A stretch of 64,000 bases of DNA from Hymenobacter sp. BT559 (GTDB lineage Bacteria > Bacteroidota > Bacteroidia > Cytophagales > Hymenobacteraceae). Positions 34,287 through 42,922 of the stretch are shown piece by piece (the first letter of the stretch is position 1; the number at the start of each line of letters is the position of its first letter). The position numbers were made by a program, and so were the translations under genes. A model generated the notes under the pieces. The model was not told the origin of the DNA, did no database searches, and worked only from the letters and a program-made list of their open reading frames with translations. The DNA lies in contig NZ_JAGETY010000001.1 in assembly GCF_017571525.1 (NCBI RefSeq), positions 310,001-374,000 on the forward strand. The letters are read 5' to 3'.

Positions 34287-34406
34287 GTTGCCACGCCTGT
34301 TAAACGTTTTTGCACTATCCCTGGCCAAGTTTTTTCTGCGAAACTTGGAATTTATCAGGAATTGTGAACAATAGATTAACGTTTTGGCGAAGCCTGCGGA
34401 CAGCAG

Positions 34407-34460
34407 CACTGCGCCCGCCCTGCTGCCGACGATAAAGTCGGCAGCAGGGCGGGCGCAGTG
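34407..34460. repeat. 24-bp perfect GC-rich hairpin downstream of hemA
   Basis: Arms 34407-34430 and 34437-34460 pair perfectly over 24 bp around the loop GATAAA. It lies 22 bp past the hemA stop (34483, minus strand) but has no U-tract on that strand. It may act as a 3' mRNA-stabilising structure, a factor-assisted terminator, or a mobile palindromic unit. Confidence 0.8.
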
Positions 34461-34482
34461 TTTGGGAGAAGCTAGCGGCTGG

Positions 34483-35763
34483 CTAAGTGGTTGCCGGCTG
34501 GCGCTCTAGGTCAAATATGTCGGTGAGTAGCGGCAGCAGCTGCTCGGCCTCGTTGCGGCGGCAGGCCGCTTTTAGGTGCAACACGTGTTGCTTAAGCACC
34601 TTCTGCATGAAAGCGCGGGTGGCATCGTCGAGCAGCTTTACTTCGGCCGGGGTAGCCTTTTTCTGGAAGCGGTCGAGTTCTTGCTGGCGTAGCTGCTCTA
34701 GGCCGGCCTTCATGCGCTGAATTAAGGGCGATACCAGCATTTCGCGGCTCCAGTCGCCAAAGTCAGCCAGGCTCTCCCCAATAATGGCCTGAACCTGGGG
34801 CACAGCCGCCAGGCGCTGCTCCAGCGCAGCCGACGCCTTGCTCTGAATGGCGTCCACGTTGTAGACCAATACGCCCGGCACTTGTTCGACGTCGGCGGCC
34901 ACGGAGCGCGGCACGGCCAAGTCGATAAAGAACTTGTAGCTCAGCACATCTAGGTGCGCTACCAGCTCGCGGGTGAAGAACGGCGTATCGCGGCTAATGG
35001 AAGAGATGATGACATCGGCCTCGCGCAGCGTCTCGGCCAGGTTTTCGAAATTGGCGATTTGCAGCCGGCCGGGCGCAAACTCGGCGGCCAGCTCCTCGGC
35101 ACGGGCACGGGTGCGGTTGCAGAGCGTAACGCTCGCAAAGGCTTTGCTATCGGCCAGGTGGCGGCACACATCGCTGCCTATCTCGCCCAGGCCTACTACC
35201 AGCACGCGGGGGCTAGCCACATCGGCGGTCAGCTCCTCTACCAGCTCCAGGGCGGCGTAGCTCATCGAGGCAGCCCCATCGCGGAAGCTCGTTTCCTGCT
35301 GCACGCGCTTGTTGGCAAAGAAGATGGTATGCAGCAAGCGGTGCAGAAAAGGCCCCGCCGCATCGGCGTCGGCCGTCCACTGATAGGCCTGCTTTACCTG
35401 GTTGATAATCTGCATATCGCCCACTACCTGCGCGTCGAGGCCTAGCGCTACTTCAAACAGGTGGCGCGTGGCCGCTTCGGCTTCCAGATAGCGGTCGAAA
35501 TACTCCGTAAAGCTGACCGCATCGGGTCGCTGCTTCAGTTCGCCAAGCGCCCGGATGATGGCGGCCGAATAGTCGTCGTCGTGCGCGTAGTAAATTTCAG
35601 TCCGGTTGCAGGTGCTCAGCACCAGCAAGTCGGTGAGGTGCAGCTCGGTACGCAGCTGCGTCAAAAAGCGGCGGCAGGCAGCCTCGTCCAATGCCAGCAG
35701 CTCGCGGATGGCGAGCGGCGCATTACGGAAAGACAAACTAACGGCCTTAAACGGATGAGACAT
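34483..35763 (-). CDS. hemA: Glutamyl-tRNA reductase
   Basis: First committed step of C5 tetrapyrrole synthesis: reduces glutamyl-tRNA(Glu) to glutamate-1-semialdehyde. From the ATG at 35763 it has 426 residues, the usual length. A TAnnTTTG element 28 nt upstream supports this start over the longer frame from 35865. The catalytic block is STCNRTEIYY with Cys52. The NADPH domain contains VVGLGEIGSDV, and a C-terminal helical dimerisation domain follows. hemB, hemC and hemL are not in the window. It diverges from a sensor kinase. Confidence 0.95.
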   Translation of the reverse strand: MSHPFKAVSLSFRNAPLAIRELLALDEAACRRFLTQLRTELHLTDLLVLSTCNRTEIYYAHDDDYSAAIIRALGELKQRPDAVSFTEYFDRYLEAEAATRHLFEVALGLDAQVVGDMQIINQVKQAYQWTADADAAGPFLHRLLHTIFFANKRVQQETSFRDGAASMSYAALELVEELTADVASPRVLVVGLGEIGSDVCRHLADSKAFASVTLCNRTRARAEELAAEFAPGRLQIANFENLAETLREADVIISSISRDTPFFTRELVAHLDVLSYKFFIDLAVPRSVAADVEQVPGVLVYNVDAIQSKASAALEQRLAAVPQVQAIIGESLADFGDWSREMLVSPLIQRMKAGLEQLRQQELDRFQKKATPAEVKLLDDATRAFMQKVLKQHVLHLKAACRRNEAEQLLPLLTDIFDLERQPATT

Positions 35764-35790
35764 AGCACGGACCGACCCGGGGCCGGCCTG

Positions 35791-35798
35791 CAAAATTA
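35791..35798 (-). promoter_or_regulatory. -7 element for hemA
   Basis: The minus strand reads TAATTTTG, an exact TAnnTTTG match 28 nt upstream of the hemA ATG at 35763. It lies inside the longer open frame, which argues against the upstream start codons. Confidence 0.55.
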
Positions 35799-35936
35799 CG
35801 GCATAAATAACTGCGATGGAAACAGCCAGCCGGGTCATTGGGTTCGGCCGCGGCCGTAAGTGCACAAACTAGCGCTTTTGCTCGTTGAATGGGGCTAGCG
35901 GCACTGCGAGCGGTGCCCCCGACCTTTACCACCCTT

Positions 35937-37145
35937 ATGCTTCCTCCTCTTTACGACCAGAAATCGCGCATCAAACTCTTGGTCTTGCTGCTAGCTCTGC
36001 TTATTGCCGGGGCTACTGTTGTGTACACCAATGTATTAGTGCAGCGCCTCTCCGAGCGCGAGCAGAGCCAGATTGATTTATACGCCAAAACGCTGCGCTA
36101 CATTATCAATACGGAGGACACTAAAAACCTGCCTTTTTTACAGGAACAAATTATCGAGGCCAATACCACGATACCCGTTATCCTCACCGACGGCGAAAAT
36201 ATAAACGATGCCAAAAACCTGGGGCTGGGCAAAGGCTTGTCGGAGGCCGACTCGGTGCGGCGCATGAATGCCGTGCTGCTCGACATGCAAAAGCGCCACC
36301 CGCCCATCGTGATTGAGCTGGCAGGCGGCGTGCGCAACTACGTTTTTTACCAGGATTCCCGGCTGCTGCGACAGCTGCGCACCTACCCGCTGGCGGCGCT
36401 GGCCGTCATTGCCTCGCTGTCGATGATGGCCTACATCGCGTTCAGCTACTCGCGCCGGGCCGAGCAAAACCGCGTGTGGGTGGGGCTAGCCAAGGAAACC
36501 GCTCACCAGCTCGGCACGCCGCTGAGCTCGCTTGTGGGCTGGCAAGAATACCTAAGGCAGTCGGACCGCTTCCGCGAAGAGCCCATCGTGGAGGAGCTTG
36601 GTAAGGACATCAAGCGCCTGGAAATCATCACCGAGCGCTTCAGTAACATTGGCTCGGTGCCGGTGCTTAAGGCCGAAAACCTCTACCACACCACCCGCAA
36701 CGCTATTGCTTACCTCGAAAGCCGGGTGTCGCGCAAAGTCAAGTTCAGCATCGAAACCGACCTGCCACTCGACACACCTGCCTGCCTCAATGTGCCGCTC
36801 TTCGACTGGGTGGTGGAGAATATTTGTAAAAACGCCGTTGATGCCATGGATGGCAGGGGCAGTATTACCCTGCGCCTACGCCGGGTAAAAACGCGCCGCG
36901 AATGGTGGCGCTGGCGCAAGCCCCGTCCCCAGGTAGCCATCGATATCACCGATACCGGAAAGGGCATTTCTAAAAATAAGCTCGAAAGCGTCTTTCTGCC
37001 CGGCTACACCACCAAAAAGCGTGGCTGGGGCCTCGGCCTAGCCCTGGCCCGCCGCATCATCGAGAATTACCACGAAGGCCGCCTCTTTGTGAAGTGGAGT
37101 GAAGTAGGCAAAGGCACCACGTTTCGGCTAATACTGAACCAATGA
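35937..37145 (+). CDS. Membrane sensor histidine kinase
   Basis: About 402 residues from the ATG at 35937; another ATG at 35889 would add 16. Two membrane helices (about 12-30 and 150-172) enclose an extracytoplasmic domain of about 120 residues. The H-box AHQLGTPLSSLVGW has the phosphoacceptor at about His190. The ATPase domain follows, with the N-box VVENICKNAVDAMDG, the G1 box DTGKGIS, and the G2 box GWGLGLALARRIIE. No response regulator is adjacent, so it is an orphan kinase here. Whether it controls hemA, its divergent neighbour, is unknown. Confidence 0.9.
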   Translation: MLPPLYDQKSRIKLLVLLLALLIAGATVVYTNVLVQRLSEREQSQIDLYAKTLRYIINTEDTKNLPFLQEQIIEANTTIPVILTDGENINDAKNLGLGKGLSEADSVRRMNAVLLDMQKRHPPIVIELAGGVRNYVFYQDSRLLRQLRTYPLAALAVIASLSMMAYIAFSYSRRAEQNRVWVGLAKETAHQLGTPLSSLVGWQEYLRQSDRFREEPIVEELGKDIKRLEIITERFSNIGSVPVLKAENLYHTTRNAIAYLESRVSRKVKFSIETDLPLDTPACLNVPLFDWVVENICKNAVDAMDGRGSITLRLRRVKTRREWWRWRKPRPQVAIDITDTGKGISKNKLESVFLPGYTTKKRGWGLGLALARRIIENYHEGRLFVKWSEVGKGTTFRLILNQ

Positions 37146-37209
37146 GTGAACGGCTGAAGGATTAAATGGCTTTGCATACTATTTACTCCTTCAGCCATTC
37201 ACTCATTGG
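37139..37209. repeat. Low-complexity palindrome over the kinase stop codon
   Basis: 29-nt arms (37139-37167 and 37181-37209) pair with two mismatches. The left arm includes the kinase stop codon TGA (37143-37145), and the right arm ends next to the rfbA stop (37210-37212). Words such as ATGAGTGAA are shared with 4736-4806. Confidence 0.75.
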
Positions 37210-38088
37210 CTAGCCGCCCATCACCAGTTGGTCGGGCAGGTGCAGCAGGTAGTCACCGTAGCCACTTTTACGCAGTGGCTCAGCAAGTTTGCGTAGCTGC
37301 TCGGCATTGATAAAGCCTTGGCGGAAAGCGGCCTCCTCAATAGAGCCCACTTTAAGACCCTGGCGCTGCTCTAGTACGCGCACAAACTCGCCGGCCTGCA
37401 TCAGGCTCTCGAAGGTACCGGTATCGAGCCATGCGGTGCCCCGACCCAGAATACCTACCTTGAGCTTGCCCTGGCGCAGGTACTCGCGGTTCACGTCCGT
37501 GATTTCATACTCGCCGCGTGCGCTGGGTTGTAGATTTTTGGCAATTTCTACTACATCATTGTCATAGAAATACAAGCCTGGCACGGCGTAATTGCTTTTT
37601 GGCTTAGCCGGCTTCTCCTCAATGCTGAGCGCTACTTTATTGGCATCGAACTCGACTACGCCATAGCGCTCGGGGTCATGCACGTGGTAGGCATACACCA
37701 CCCCCCCATCGGGGTTATTGTTGGCTTTTAATAGCTCTTCCATGCCTTCGCCGTGGAAGATGTTGTCGCCCAGCACGAGAGCTACCTTATCCTGCCCGAT
37801 AAAATCGGCCCCTAGCACAAAGGCCTGAGCTAGCCCATTCGGTACCTCCTGCACCACGTACTGAAAATTGCAGCCTAGGTTCTGGCCGTCGCCAAGCAGC
37901 TTTTTAAACTGCGCTTGGTCGTGGGGCGTGGTGATAATCAGGATTTCCCGAATGCCGGCCATCATCAGAATCGACAGCGGATAGTATATCATCGGCTTGT
38001 CGTAGACGGGCATGAGCTGCTTGCTCACGGCGAGGGTCAGGGGGTGCAGCCGGGTGCCCGAGCCACCGGCGAGGATGATGCCTTTCAT
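37210..38088 (-). CDS. rfbA: Glucose-1-phosphate thymidylyltransferase
   Basis: Makes dTDP-glucose from glucose 1-phosphate and dTTP for deoxysugar synthesis. The 292-residue protein begins with the nucleotidyltransferase signature [20 protein letters not shown] and has [10 protein letters not shown] and the C-terminal [20 protein letters not shown]. It is the last gene of a six-gene minus-strand run. rfbB lies upstream in the same run, but rfbC and rfbD are absent. The final product may therefore be a 4-keto-derived sugar other than rhamnose, or those genes may lie elsewhere. Confidence 0.96.
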   Translation of the reverse strand: MKGIILAGGSGTRLHPLTLAVSKQLMPVYDKPMIYYPLSILMMAGIREILIITTPHDQAQFKKLLGDGQNLGCNFQYVVQEVPNGLAQAFVLGADFIGQDKVALVLGDNIFHGEGMEELLKANNNPDGGVVYAYHVHDPERYGVVEFDANKVALSIEEKPAKPKSNYAVPGLYFYDNDVVEIAKNLQPSARGEYEITDVNREYLRQGKLKVGILGRGTAWLDTGTFESLMQAGEFVRVLEQRQGLKVGSIEEAAFRQGFINAEQLRKLAEPLRKSGYGDYLLHLPDQLVMGG

Positions 38089-38091
38089 AGC

Positions 38092-38188
38092 GCGAAGTTT
38101 CGCTAGGTTAAAATAAGTTTCGCAAGGTTTTTCGACTCTGTTTTTGTCAACTTCGCGAGACCTTGCTCAACCCCGCGAACCTTGCGCG
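38092..38188. repeat. Repeated-word spacer between epimerase and rfbA
   Basis: A 15-bp word occurs as a direct repeat (38095-38109 and 38115-38129, one mismatch). Related inverted versions lie at 38150-38167 and 38174-38188, all variants of TTCGCAAGGTT. It can fold into alternative hairpins and fills the whole spacer. It may modulate transcription into rfbA. Confidence 0.55.
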
Positions 38189-39196
38189 CTAGTTACGCTC
38201 CTTGATAAAATCCTGGTTAGCCTTAAACCACGACAAGGTTTTTTGCAGGCCTTCGCGAATGCGTACCTGCGGGGCATACCCTAGCCGGGTTTCAGCCTTG
38301 GTGATGTCGGCGAGCGAGTCGCGAATGTCGCCAGCGCGGTTGGGGCCAAACTTGGGCTCCAGGTCCGAATGAGCTTCTTCGCGCAGAATGTCGTACATCT
38401 GCACCAGCGAGGTGCGGTCGCCTACTGCGATGTTGTAGACTTGGTTTACCGCCTCAGGGTTGGTCGTGAGCGCAGCCCGGATATTGGCCTGCACGCAATT
38501 GGCCACAAAAGTGAAGTCGCGGGTCTGGCCACCATCGCCGTTGAGCGTGGGCGCGTTATTCTCCAAGATGGCGTCGATAAACAGCGGAATAACCGCCGCA
38601 TACGCTCCGCCCGGGTCCTGGCGCGGCCCGAAGATGTTGAAGTAGCGCAGGCCGATAATCTCCATGCCGTAGGTGCGGGCAAATACGTCGGCATAGAGCT
38701 CGTTGGCGTACTTAGTCACAGCGTAGGGCGACAGCGGCTTGCCAATGCGGTCTTCTACCTTCGGCAGGCCAGGGTGGTCGCCATAGGTCGAGCTGCTGGC
38801 CGCGTATACAAAGCGCTTGATGCCAGCCTCTTTAGCTGCAAATAGCATTTTCACGAAGCCGCCCACGTTTACCTCGTCAGTCGTCACGGGGTCGTTGATG
38901 GAGCGCGGCACCGACCCTAGCGCAGCCTGGTGCAGCACAATATCGATGCCCGCACAGGCCTTGGCGCAGGCCTCACGGTCACGGATGTCGCCTTCCTGCA
39001 CTTCAAGCGCCGCGTTGCCCTCAAACAGGCGTAGGTTTTTGCGGAAGCCGTTGGAGAAATTGTCCAGCACCCGCACCTTTTTAGCGCCGTGCTTCAACAG
39101 GTACTCTACCAGGTTGGAGCCAATAAATCCTGCCCCGCCCGTCACGAGAAAGGAAAGCTGGTCGAGCGGCTGGTCGGTAAAGGGAATTTCGTACAT
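38189..39196 (-). CDS. NAD-dependent nucleotide-sugar epimerase (TviC/WbpP-like)
   Basis: About 335 residues from the ATG at 39196. The alternative ATG at 39214 lies inside a family-B palindrome and is less likely. It is an extended SDR with FLVTGGAGFIGSNLVEYLL, the catalytic Ser-containing AASSSTYGDHPGLPKVE, and SPYAVTKYANELYADVF with YxxxK. The N-terminal extension before the Rossmann fold and the GLRYFNIFGPRQDPGGAYAAV block resemble the UDP-GlcNAc(A) 4-epimerases WbpP/TviC. The partner TviB-like dehydrogenase is encoded three genes upstream, supporting UDP-GalNAcA-type sugar synthesis. Exact substrate is inference. Confidence 0.85.
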   Translation of the reverse strand: MYEIPFTDQPLDQLSFLVTGGAGFIGSNLVEYLLKHGAKKVRVLDNFSNGFRKNLRLFEGNAALEVQEGDIRDREACAKACAGIDIVLHQAALGSVPRSINDPVTTDEVNVGGFVKMLFAAKEAGIKRFVYAASSSTYGDHPGLPKVEDRIGKPLSPYAVTKYANELYADVFARTYGMEIIGLRYFNIFGPRQDPGGAYAAVIPLFIDAILENNAPTLNGDGGQTRDFTFVANCVQANIRAALTTNPEAVNQVYNIAVGDRTSLVQMYDILREEAHSDLEPKFGPNRAGDIRDSLADITKAETRLGYAPQVRIREGLQKTLSWFKANQDFIKERN

Positions 39197-39208
39197 AATT
39201 TTCTGGCT

Positions 39209-39300
39209 TGTCATTGCGAGCGCAGCGAAGCAGTCGCATTAGAATATCATCGTCCGGGTATCATGCAGGTGCGATTGCTGCGCTGCGCTCGCAAGGACAA
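39209..39300. repeat. Family-B long palindrome, copy 2 (diverged)
   Basis: Arms 39209-39239 and 39270-39300 pair with a few mismatches and share GCGAGCGCAGCG with the copy at 7925-8045. The palindrome lies inside the nucleotide-sugar operon, between rfbB and the epimerase gene. It does not look like an end-of-operon signal, and the six genes may be partly separated by it. Confidence 0.82.
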
Positions 39301-39316
39301 AATGCCTGAGGCTAGG

Positions 39317-40372
39317 CTAGCGGCTGCCGTACTGCTTTTGGTTATACTCTTGGTAAGCGCCACTGGTCACGTGGTCGAGCCATTGCTGGTTAGCCAGGTA
39401 CCAATCTACCGTCTGGCTTAGGCCCTGCTCGAAGGTTACGCTTGGCTTCCAGCCCAGTTCGCTCATAATTTTCGACGAGTCGATGGCGTAGCGCATGTCG
39501 TGGCCCGCGCGGTCGGTTACGAAGGTGATAAGCTGTCGCGAAGTGCCAGGGGCTTGGCCGGTTTTCTCGTCTACCACATCGCAAAGCAGCTCGATGAGCT
39601 TCAGATTCTGCCACTCGTTCACGCCCCCAATGTTGTAGGTATCGCCCAGCTTGCCTTTATGGAAAACCGCGTCGATGGCCGTGGCGTGGTCTTTCACAAA
39701 AAGCCAGTCGCGCACGTTCTCGCCCTTGCCATACACGGGCACCTTCTGGCCAGTGCGCAGGCGATGGATAGCTAGCGGAATAAGCTTCTCGGGGAAGTGG
39801 TTGGGGCCGTAGTTGTTCGAGCAGTTGCTCAGCTTGATGGGCAGGCCGTAGGTGTGGTACCAAGCCCGCACAAAGTGGTCGGAGCTAGCCTTGGAGGCCG
39901 AGTAGGGCGAGCGTGGGTCGTAGGAAGTTTCTTCCGTAAACAGCTCGGGACCAAACTCCAGCGAGCCGTACACCTCATCGGTGCTAACGTGATAAAACGT
40001 GTGCCCGTCAAAGCCGTTGGGCTTCCACAGGTTTTTTGCCGCATTCAGCAGATACACGGTGCCGAGCACGTTGGTGCGCACGAAGGCCAGCGGGTCGGTG
40101 ATGCTACGGTCGACGTGGCTTTCAGCGGCGAGGTGAATTACCGCATCGGGCTCCTCGTTGGCAAACAGCTGGTCGACAAAAGCCTGGTCAGCAATATCGC
40201 CTTTGATAAACTTGTAATTCGGGGCCTGCTCGATATCGCGCAGGTTTTCCAGGTTGCCCGCGTACGTCAGCGCGTCCAGATTCAGAATCTGGTACTCGGG
40301 GTATTTCGTGACGAACAGCCGCACCACATGCGAGCCTATGAAGCCGGCCCCGCCGGTAATAAGAATTTTCAT
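39317..40372 (-). CDS. rfbB: dTDP-glucose 4,6-dehydratase
   Basis: Forms dTDP-4-keto-6-deoxyglucose. From the ATG at 40372 it has 351 residues; the frame opens six codons earlier. It shows MKILITGGAGFIGSHVVRLF, the catalytic block HVSTDEVYGSL and SPYSASKASSDHFVRAWY. The RmlB-specific NNYGPNHFPEKLIPLAIHR is also present. Together with rfbA it gives the first two steps of dTDP-deoxysugar synthesis. Confidence 0.96.
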   Translation of the reverse strand: MKILITGGAGFIGSHVVRLFVTKYPEYQILNLDALTYAGNLENLRDIEQAPNYKFIKGDIADQAFVDQLFANEEPDAVIHLAAESHVDRSITDPLAFVRTNVLGTVYLLNAAKNLWKPNGFDGHTFYHVSTDEVYGSLEFGPELFTEETSYDPRSPYSASKASSDHFVRAWYHTYGLPIKLSNCSNNYGPNHFPEKLIPLAIHRLRTGQKVPVYGKGENVRDWLFVKDHATAIDAVFHKGKLGDTYNIGGVNEWQNLKLIELLCDVVDEKTGQAPGTSRQLITFVTDRAGHDMRYAIDSSKIMSELGWKPSVTFEQGLSQTVDWYLANQQWLDHVTSGAYQEYNQKQYGSR

Positions 40373-40479
40373 TTTTTTATTATTGGTCATCCCAAGCTTG
40401 CGCAGTACCTGAATACGCTAGCACCGCCTTTGTTAGTAAATCTGACGCTGGCCTTCCGTCTGCTTAGTATGGCAACTAT

Positions 40480-41505
40480 CTATTTCTTACTCAGTGCTTC
40501 CTGCCACTTCCAGGCGCTGGCTAGGGCATCGAGAAGCGAAGTAGTAGTTCTGAATTCCAATACCTCAGTTGATTTCGTAACGTCGGCGTAGATGGCGGGC
40601 ACGTCGCCCACGCGGCGAGGGCCAATGACGTAATTGAGCTTCTGGCCGCTAGCCTGCTCAAACGTCGTAACCATTTCTAGTACCGAGTTACCGTGCCCGG
40701 TGCCTACGTTGAAAGTTTCGACCGCTTCGCTAGCCTTGCGGTCGAGCAAACGCTGCACGGCCACAATATGCGCCTTGGCCAAGTCTACTACATAAATGTA
40801 GTCGCGCACATTGGTGCCATCGGGTGTATCGTAGTCATTGCCAAAAATGGTCAGCTTCTCGCGCAGGCCGGCCGCCGTTTGGGTGATGAAGGGCACCAAG
40901 TTGTTGGGCACTCCTAGCGGTAGTTCACCAATCTTGGCCGACGCGTGCGCCCCAATCGGGTTGAAGTAGCGCAGCAAGATGGTGTGCACTTTATTGTCGG
41001 GCGCACCGGCCGCATCGTGCACAATGTCTTCGCACATTTGCTTGGTGCGGCCGTAGGGCGAGCTGGCGGGCTTAGTGGGTGTGGCCTCGGTTACGGGCAG
41101 GTGGTCGGGCACGCCATATACGGTGCACGACGATGAGAATACCAGGTTTTCCACACCTTCCTCCTGCATGACCTGCAGCAGTGTGATGAGCGAGCCCACA
41201 TTGTTGTGGAAGTAGGCTAGTGGCTTCTGCACCGACTCACCTACTGCTTTAAAAGCGGCAAAGTGAATGACACCCGCAATGTTACCCTCGGCTTTGAATA
41301 CCTGGCGTAGCGCCTCTAGGTCGCCGCAGTCGATGCGGTGGCAAGGCACTTCGCGGCCCAGAATAGCCTGAATACCCCCTAGCGCCGACTCCTGCGAGTT
41401 GCTGAAATTGTCGATGATAATAGGCTCATAGCCTGCCTGCGCCAGCTCTACTACCGTGTGTGAGCCGATGTAGCCGGCCCCGCCGGTAACAAGAATCTTG
41501 TTCAT
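40480..41505 (-). CDS. galE: UDP-glucose 4-epimerase
   Basis: Interconverts UDP-glucose and UDP-galactose, and in some relatives the N-acetyl forms. The 341-residue protein has KILVTGGAGYIGSHTVVEL, FSSSCTVYGVPDHLP with the catalytic Ser, and SPYGRTKQMCEDI with the YxxxK pair. The GalE-typical NPIGAHASAKIGE and DGTNVRDYIYVVDLAKAH follow. It sits in the middle of the nucleotide-sugar run, about 90-110 bp from each neighbour. Confidence 0.95.
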   Translation of the reverse strand: MNKILVTGGAGYIGSHTVVELAQAGYEPIIIDNFSNSQESALGGIQAILGREVPCHRIDCGDLEALRQVFKAEGNIAGVIHFAAFKAVGESVQKPLAYFHNNVGSLITLLQVMQEEGVENLVFSSSCTVYGVPDHLPVTEATPTKPASSPYGRTKQMCEDIVHDAAGAPDNKVHTILLRYFNPIGAHASAKIGELPLGVPNNLVPFITQTAAGLREKLTIFGNDYDTPDGTNVRDYIYVVDLAKAHIVAVQRLLDRKASEAVETFNVGTGHGNSVLEMVTTFEQASGQKLNYVIGPRRVGDVPAIYADVTKSTEVLEFRTTTSLLDALASAWKWQEALSKK

Positions 41506-41508
41506 TTT

Positions 41509-41592
41509 TAAGCTTTTAGCTAATGGCTATTAGCTGTTAGCTATTAATAAAGACTGTAAGCTAGAAGCTAACAGCCAGTGGCTAACAGCTTA
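41509..41592. repeat. Imperfect palindrome of TTAGCT words
   Basis: The spacer between the TviB-like gene and galE consists of many TTAGCT/AGCTAA words. Left part 41509-41542 and right part 41566-41592 form an imperfect inverted repeat. It reaches within a few bases of the TviB stop (41597) and the galE start (41505). Confidence 0.65.
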
Positions 41593-41596
41593 GAGT

Positions 41597-42898
41597 CTAC
41601 AGGCTCCAGTAGTGAATTTCTTCCATGGGCTTGCTGCGATACAGGCCTTTGATGTCGACCAGCACGGCGTTGTCGGACGTGATAGACTGGAAGTATGCCT
41701 CATCTTTTTCCAGGTAAGGCTTGTGGCTCACGGCTACAATAACAGCGTCGTAATCCTTGCGGATTTTATCCTCCGGTGTGAGACGGAAGCCGTACTCGTG
41801 GTGCAATTCGTCGGAGTTGGCGTGCGGGTCTATGATGTCTACGTTCACCGAGAAATTTTTCAGCTCCTGAATCACGTCGGCCACCTTCGAGTTGCGGATA
41901 TCCTCCACATTTTCCTTGAACGTGGCGCCCATCACCAGCACGCGGCTCTTGGCCACGTCCTTGCCGCGCTTAATCATCATCTGCACCGTTTTGCGGGCGA
42001 TGTAGGCACCCATATTGTCGTTGGTGGTGCGGCCGCTTAGAATAACCTTGGCATCGTAGCCTAGCTCTTTTGCCTTGTAAGTCAGGTAGTACGGGTCTAC
42101 GCCGATGCAGTGGCCGCCCACCAGGCCGGGGCTGAACTTGAGGAAGTTCCACTTGGTACCGGCCGCCTCCAGCACCTCATAGGTATTGATATTCATGCGG
42201 TCGAAAATCATCGACAGCTCGTTCATGAGCGCGATGTTGACGTCGCGCTGCGTGTTTTCAATAATCTTGGCCGCCTCGGCTACCTGAATGCTGCTAGCCC
42301 GGTGCACACCGGCTTTTACCACTAGCTCATAGACCTTGGCAATGGTGTCGAGGCTTTCCTCGTCGCAGCCGGCTACCACCTTCACAATGCTCGTGAGGGT
42401 ATGCTCCTTGTCGCCGGGGTTGATACGCTCGGGCGAGTAGCCCACCTTATAGTCGCCCTTGGCAAAGCTCAGGCCCGAAAGCCTGTCCATCACCGGAATG
42501 CAGTCTTCCTCGGTGCACCCGGGATACACGGTGCTCTCAAACACCACGTAATCGCCTTTTTTCAACACTTTGCCCACCGACGACGAGGCGCCGAGCAGGG
42601 GCTTAAGGTCGGGCTGGGCGTGCTCATCGATGGGCGTAGGCACGGCCACGATGAAGAACCGGGCCTCGCGCAGCACGTCGAGCGAATCGGTGAAGGTGAT
42701 ATCGGTGCCCTCAAAGGCCGAGCTGTCGAGCTCGCCGCTAGGGTCTTGGTGGTTGCGCATCATCTCCACGCGGCCCGCGTTGATGTCGAAGCCGACAACC
42801 GAGAGTTGCTTGGCAAATTCGAGGGCGATGGGCAGGCCCACGTAGCCGAGGCCAATCACGGCCAGCTTGGCTTCTTTACGGAGGAGTTCGTCGTACAC
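41597..42898 (-). CDS. UDP-N-acetyl-hexosamine 6-dehydrogenase (TviB/WbpO-like)
   Basis: NAD-dependent two-step oxidation of a UDP-sugar to its uronic acid. The 433-residue protein has LAVIGLGYVGLPIALEFAK, the middle-domain EAAKIIENTQRDVNIALMNE, the catalytic cysteine in GGHCIGVDPYYLTYKA, and the C-terminal VMGATFKENVEDIRNSKV. The GHCIGVDPYYL form and overall sequence point to the TviB/WbpO group acting on UDP-GlcNAc or UDP-GalNAc rather than UDP-glucose. The start is GTG at 42898. It pairs with the TviC-like epimerase of the same run. Confidence 0.9.
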   Translation of the reverse strand: MYDELLRKEAKLAVIGLGYVGLPIALEFAKQLSVVGFDINAGRVEMMRNHQDPSGELDSSAFEGTDITFTDSLDVLREARFFIVAVPTPIDEHAQPDLKPLLGASSSVGKVLKKGDYVVFESTVYPGCTEEDCIPVMDRLSGLSFAKGDYKVGYSPERINPGDKEHTLTSIVKVVAGCDEESLDTIAKVYELVVKAGVHRASSIQVAEAAKIIENTQRDVNIALMNELSMIFDRMNINTYEVLEAAGTKWNFLKFSPGLVGGHCIGVDPYYLTYKAKELGYDAKVILSGRTTNDNMGAYIARKTVQMMIKRGKDVAKSRVLVMGATFKENVEDIRNSKVADVIQELKNFSVNVDIIDPHANSDELHHEYGFRLTPEDKIRKDYDAVIVAVSHKPYLEKDEAYFQSITSDNAVLVDIKGLYRSKPMEEIHYWSL

Positions 42899-42922
42899 TT
42901 CTAAAGAATTATGAGTTGTGAA

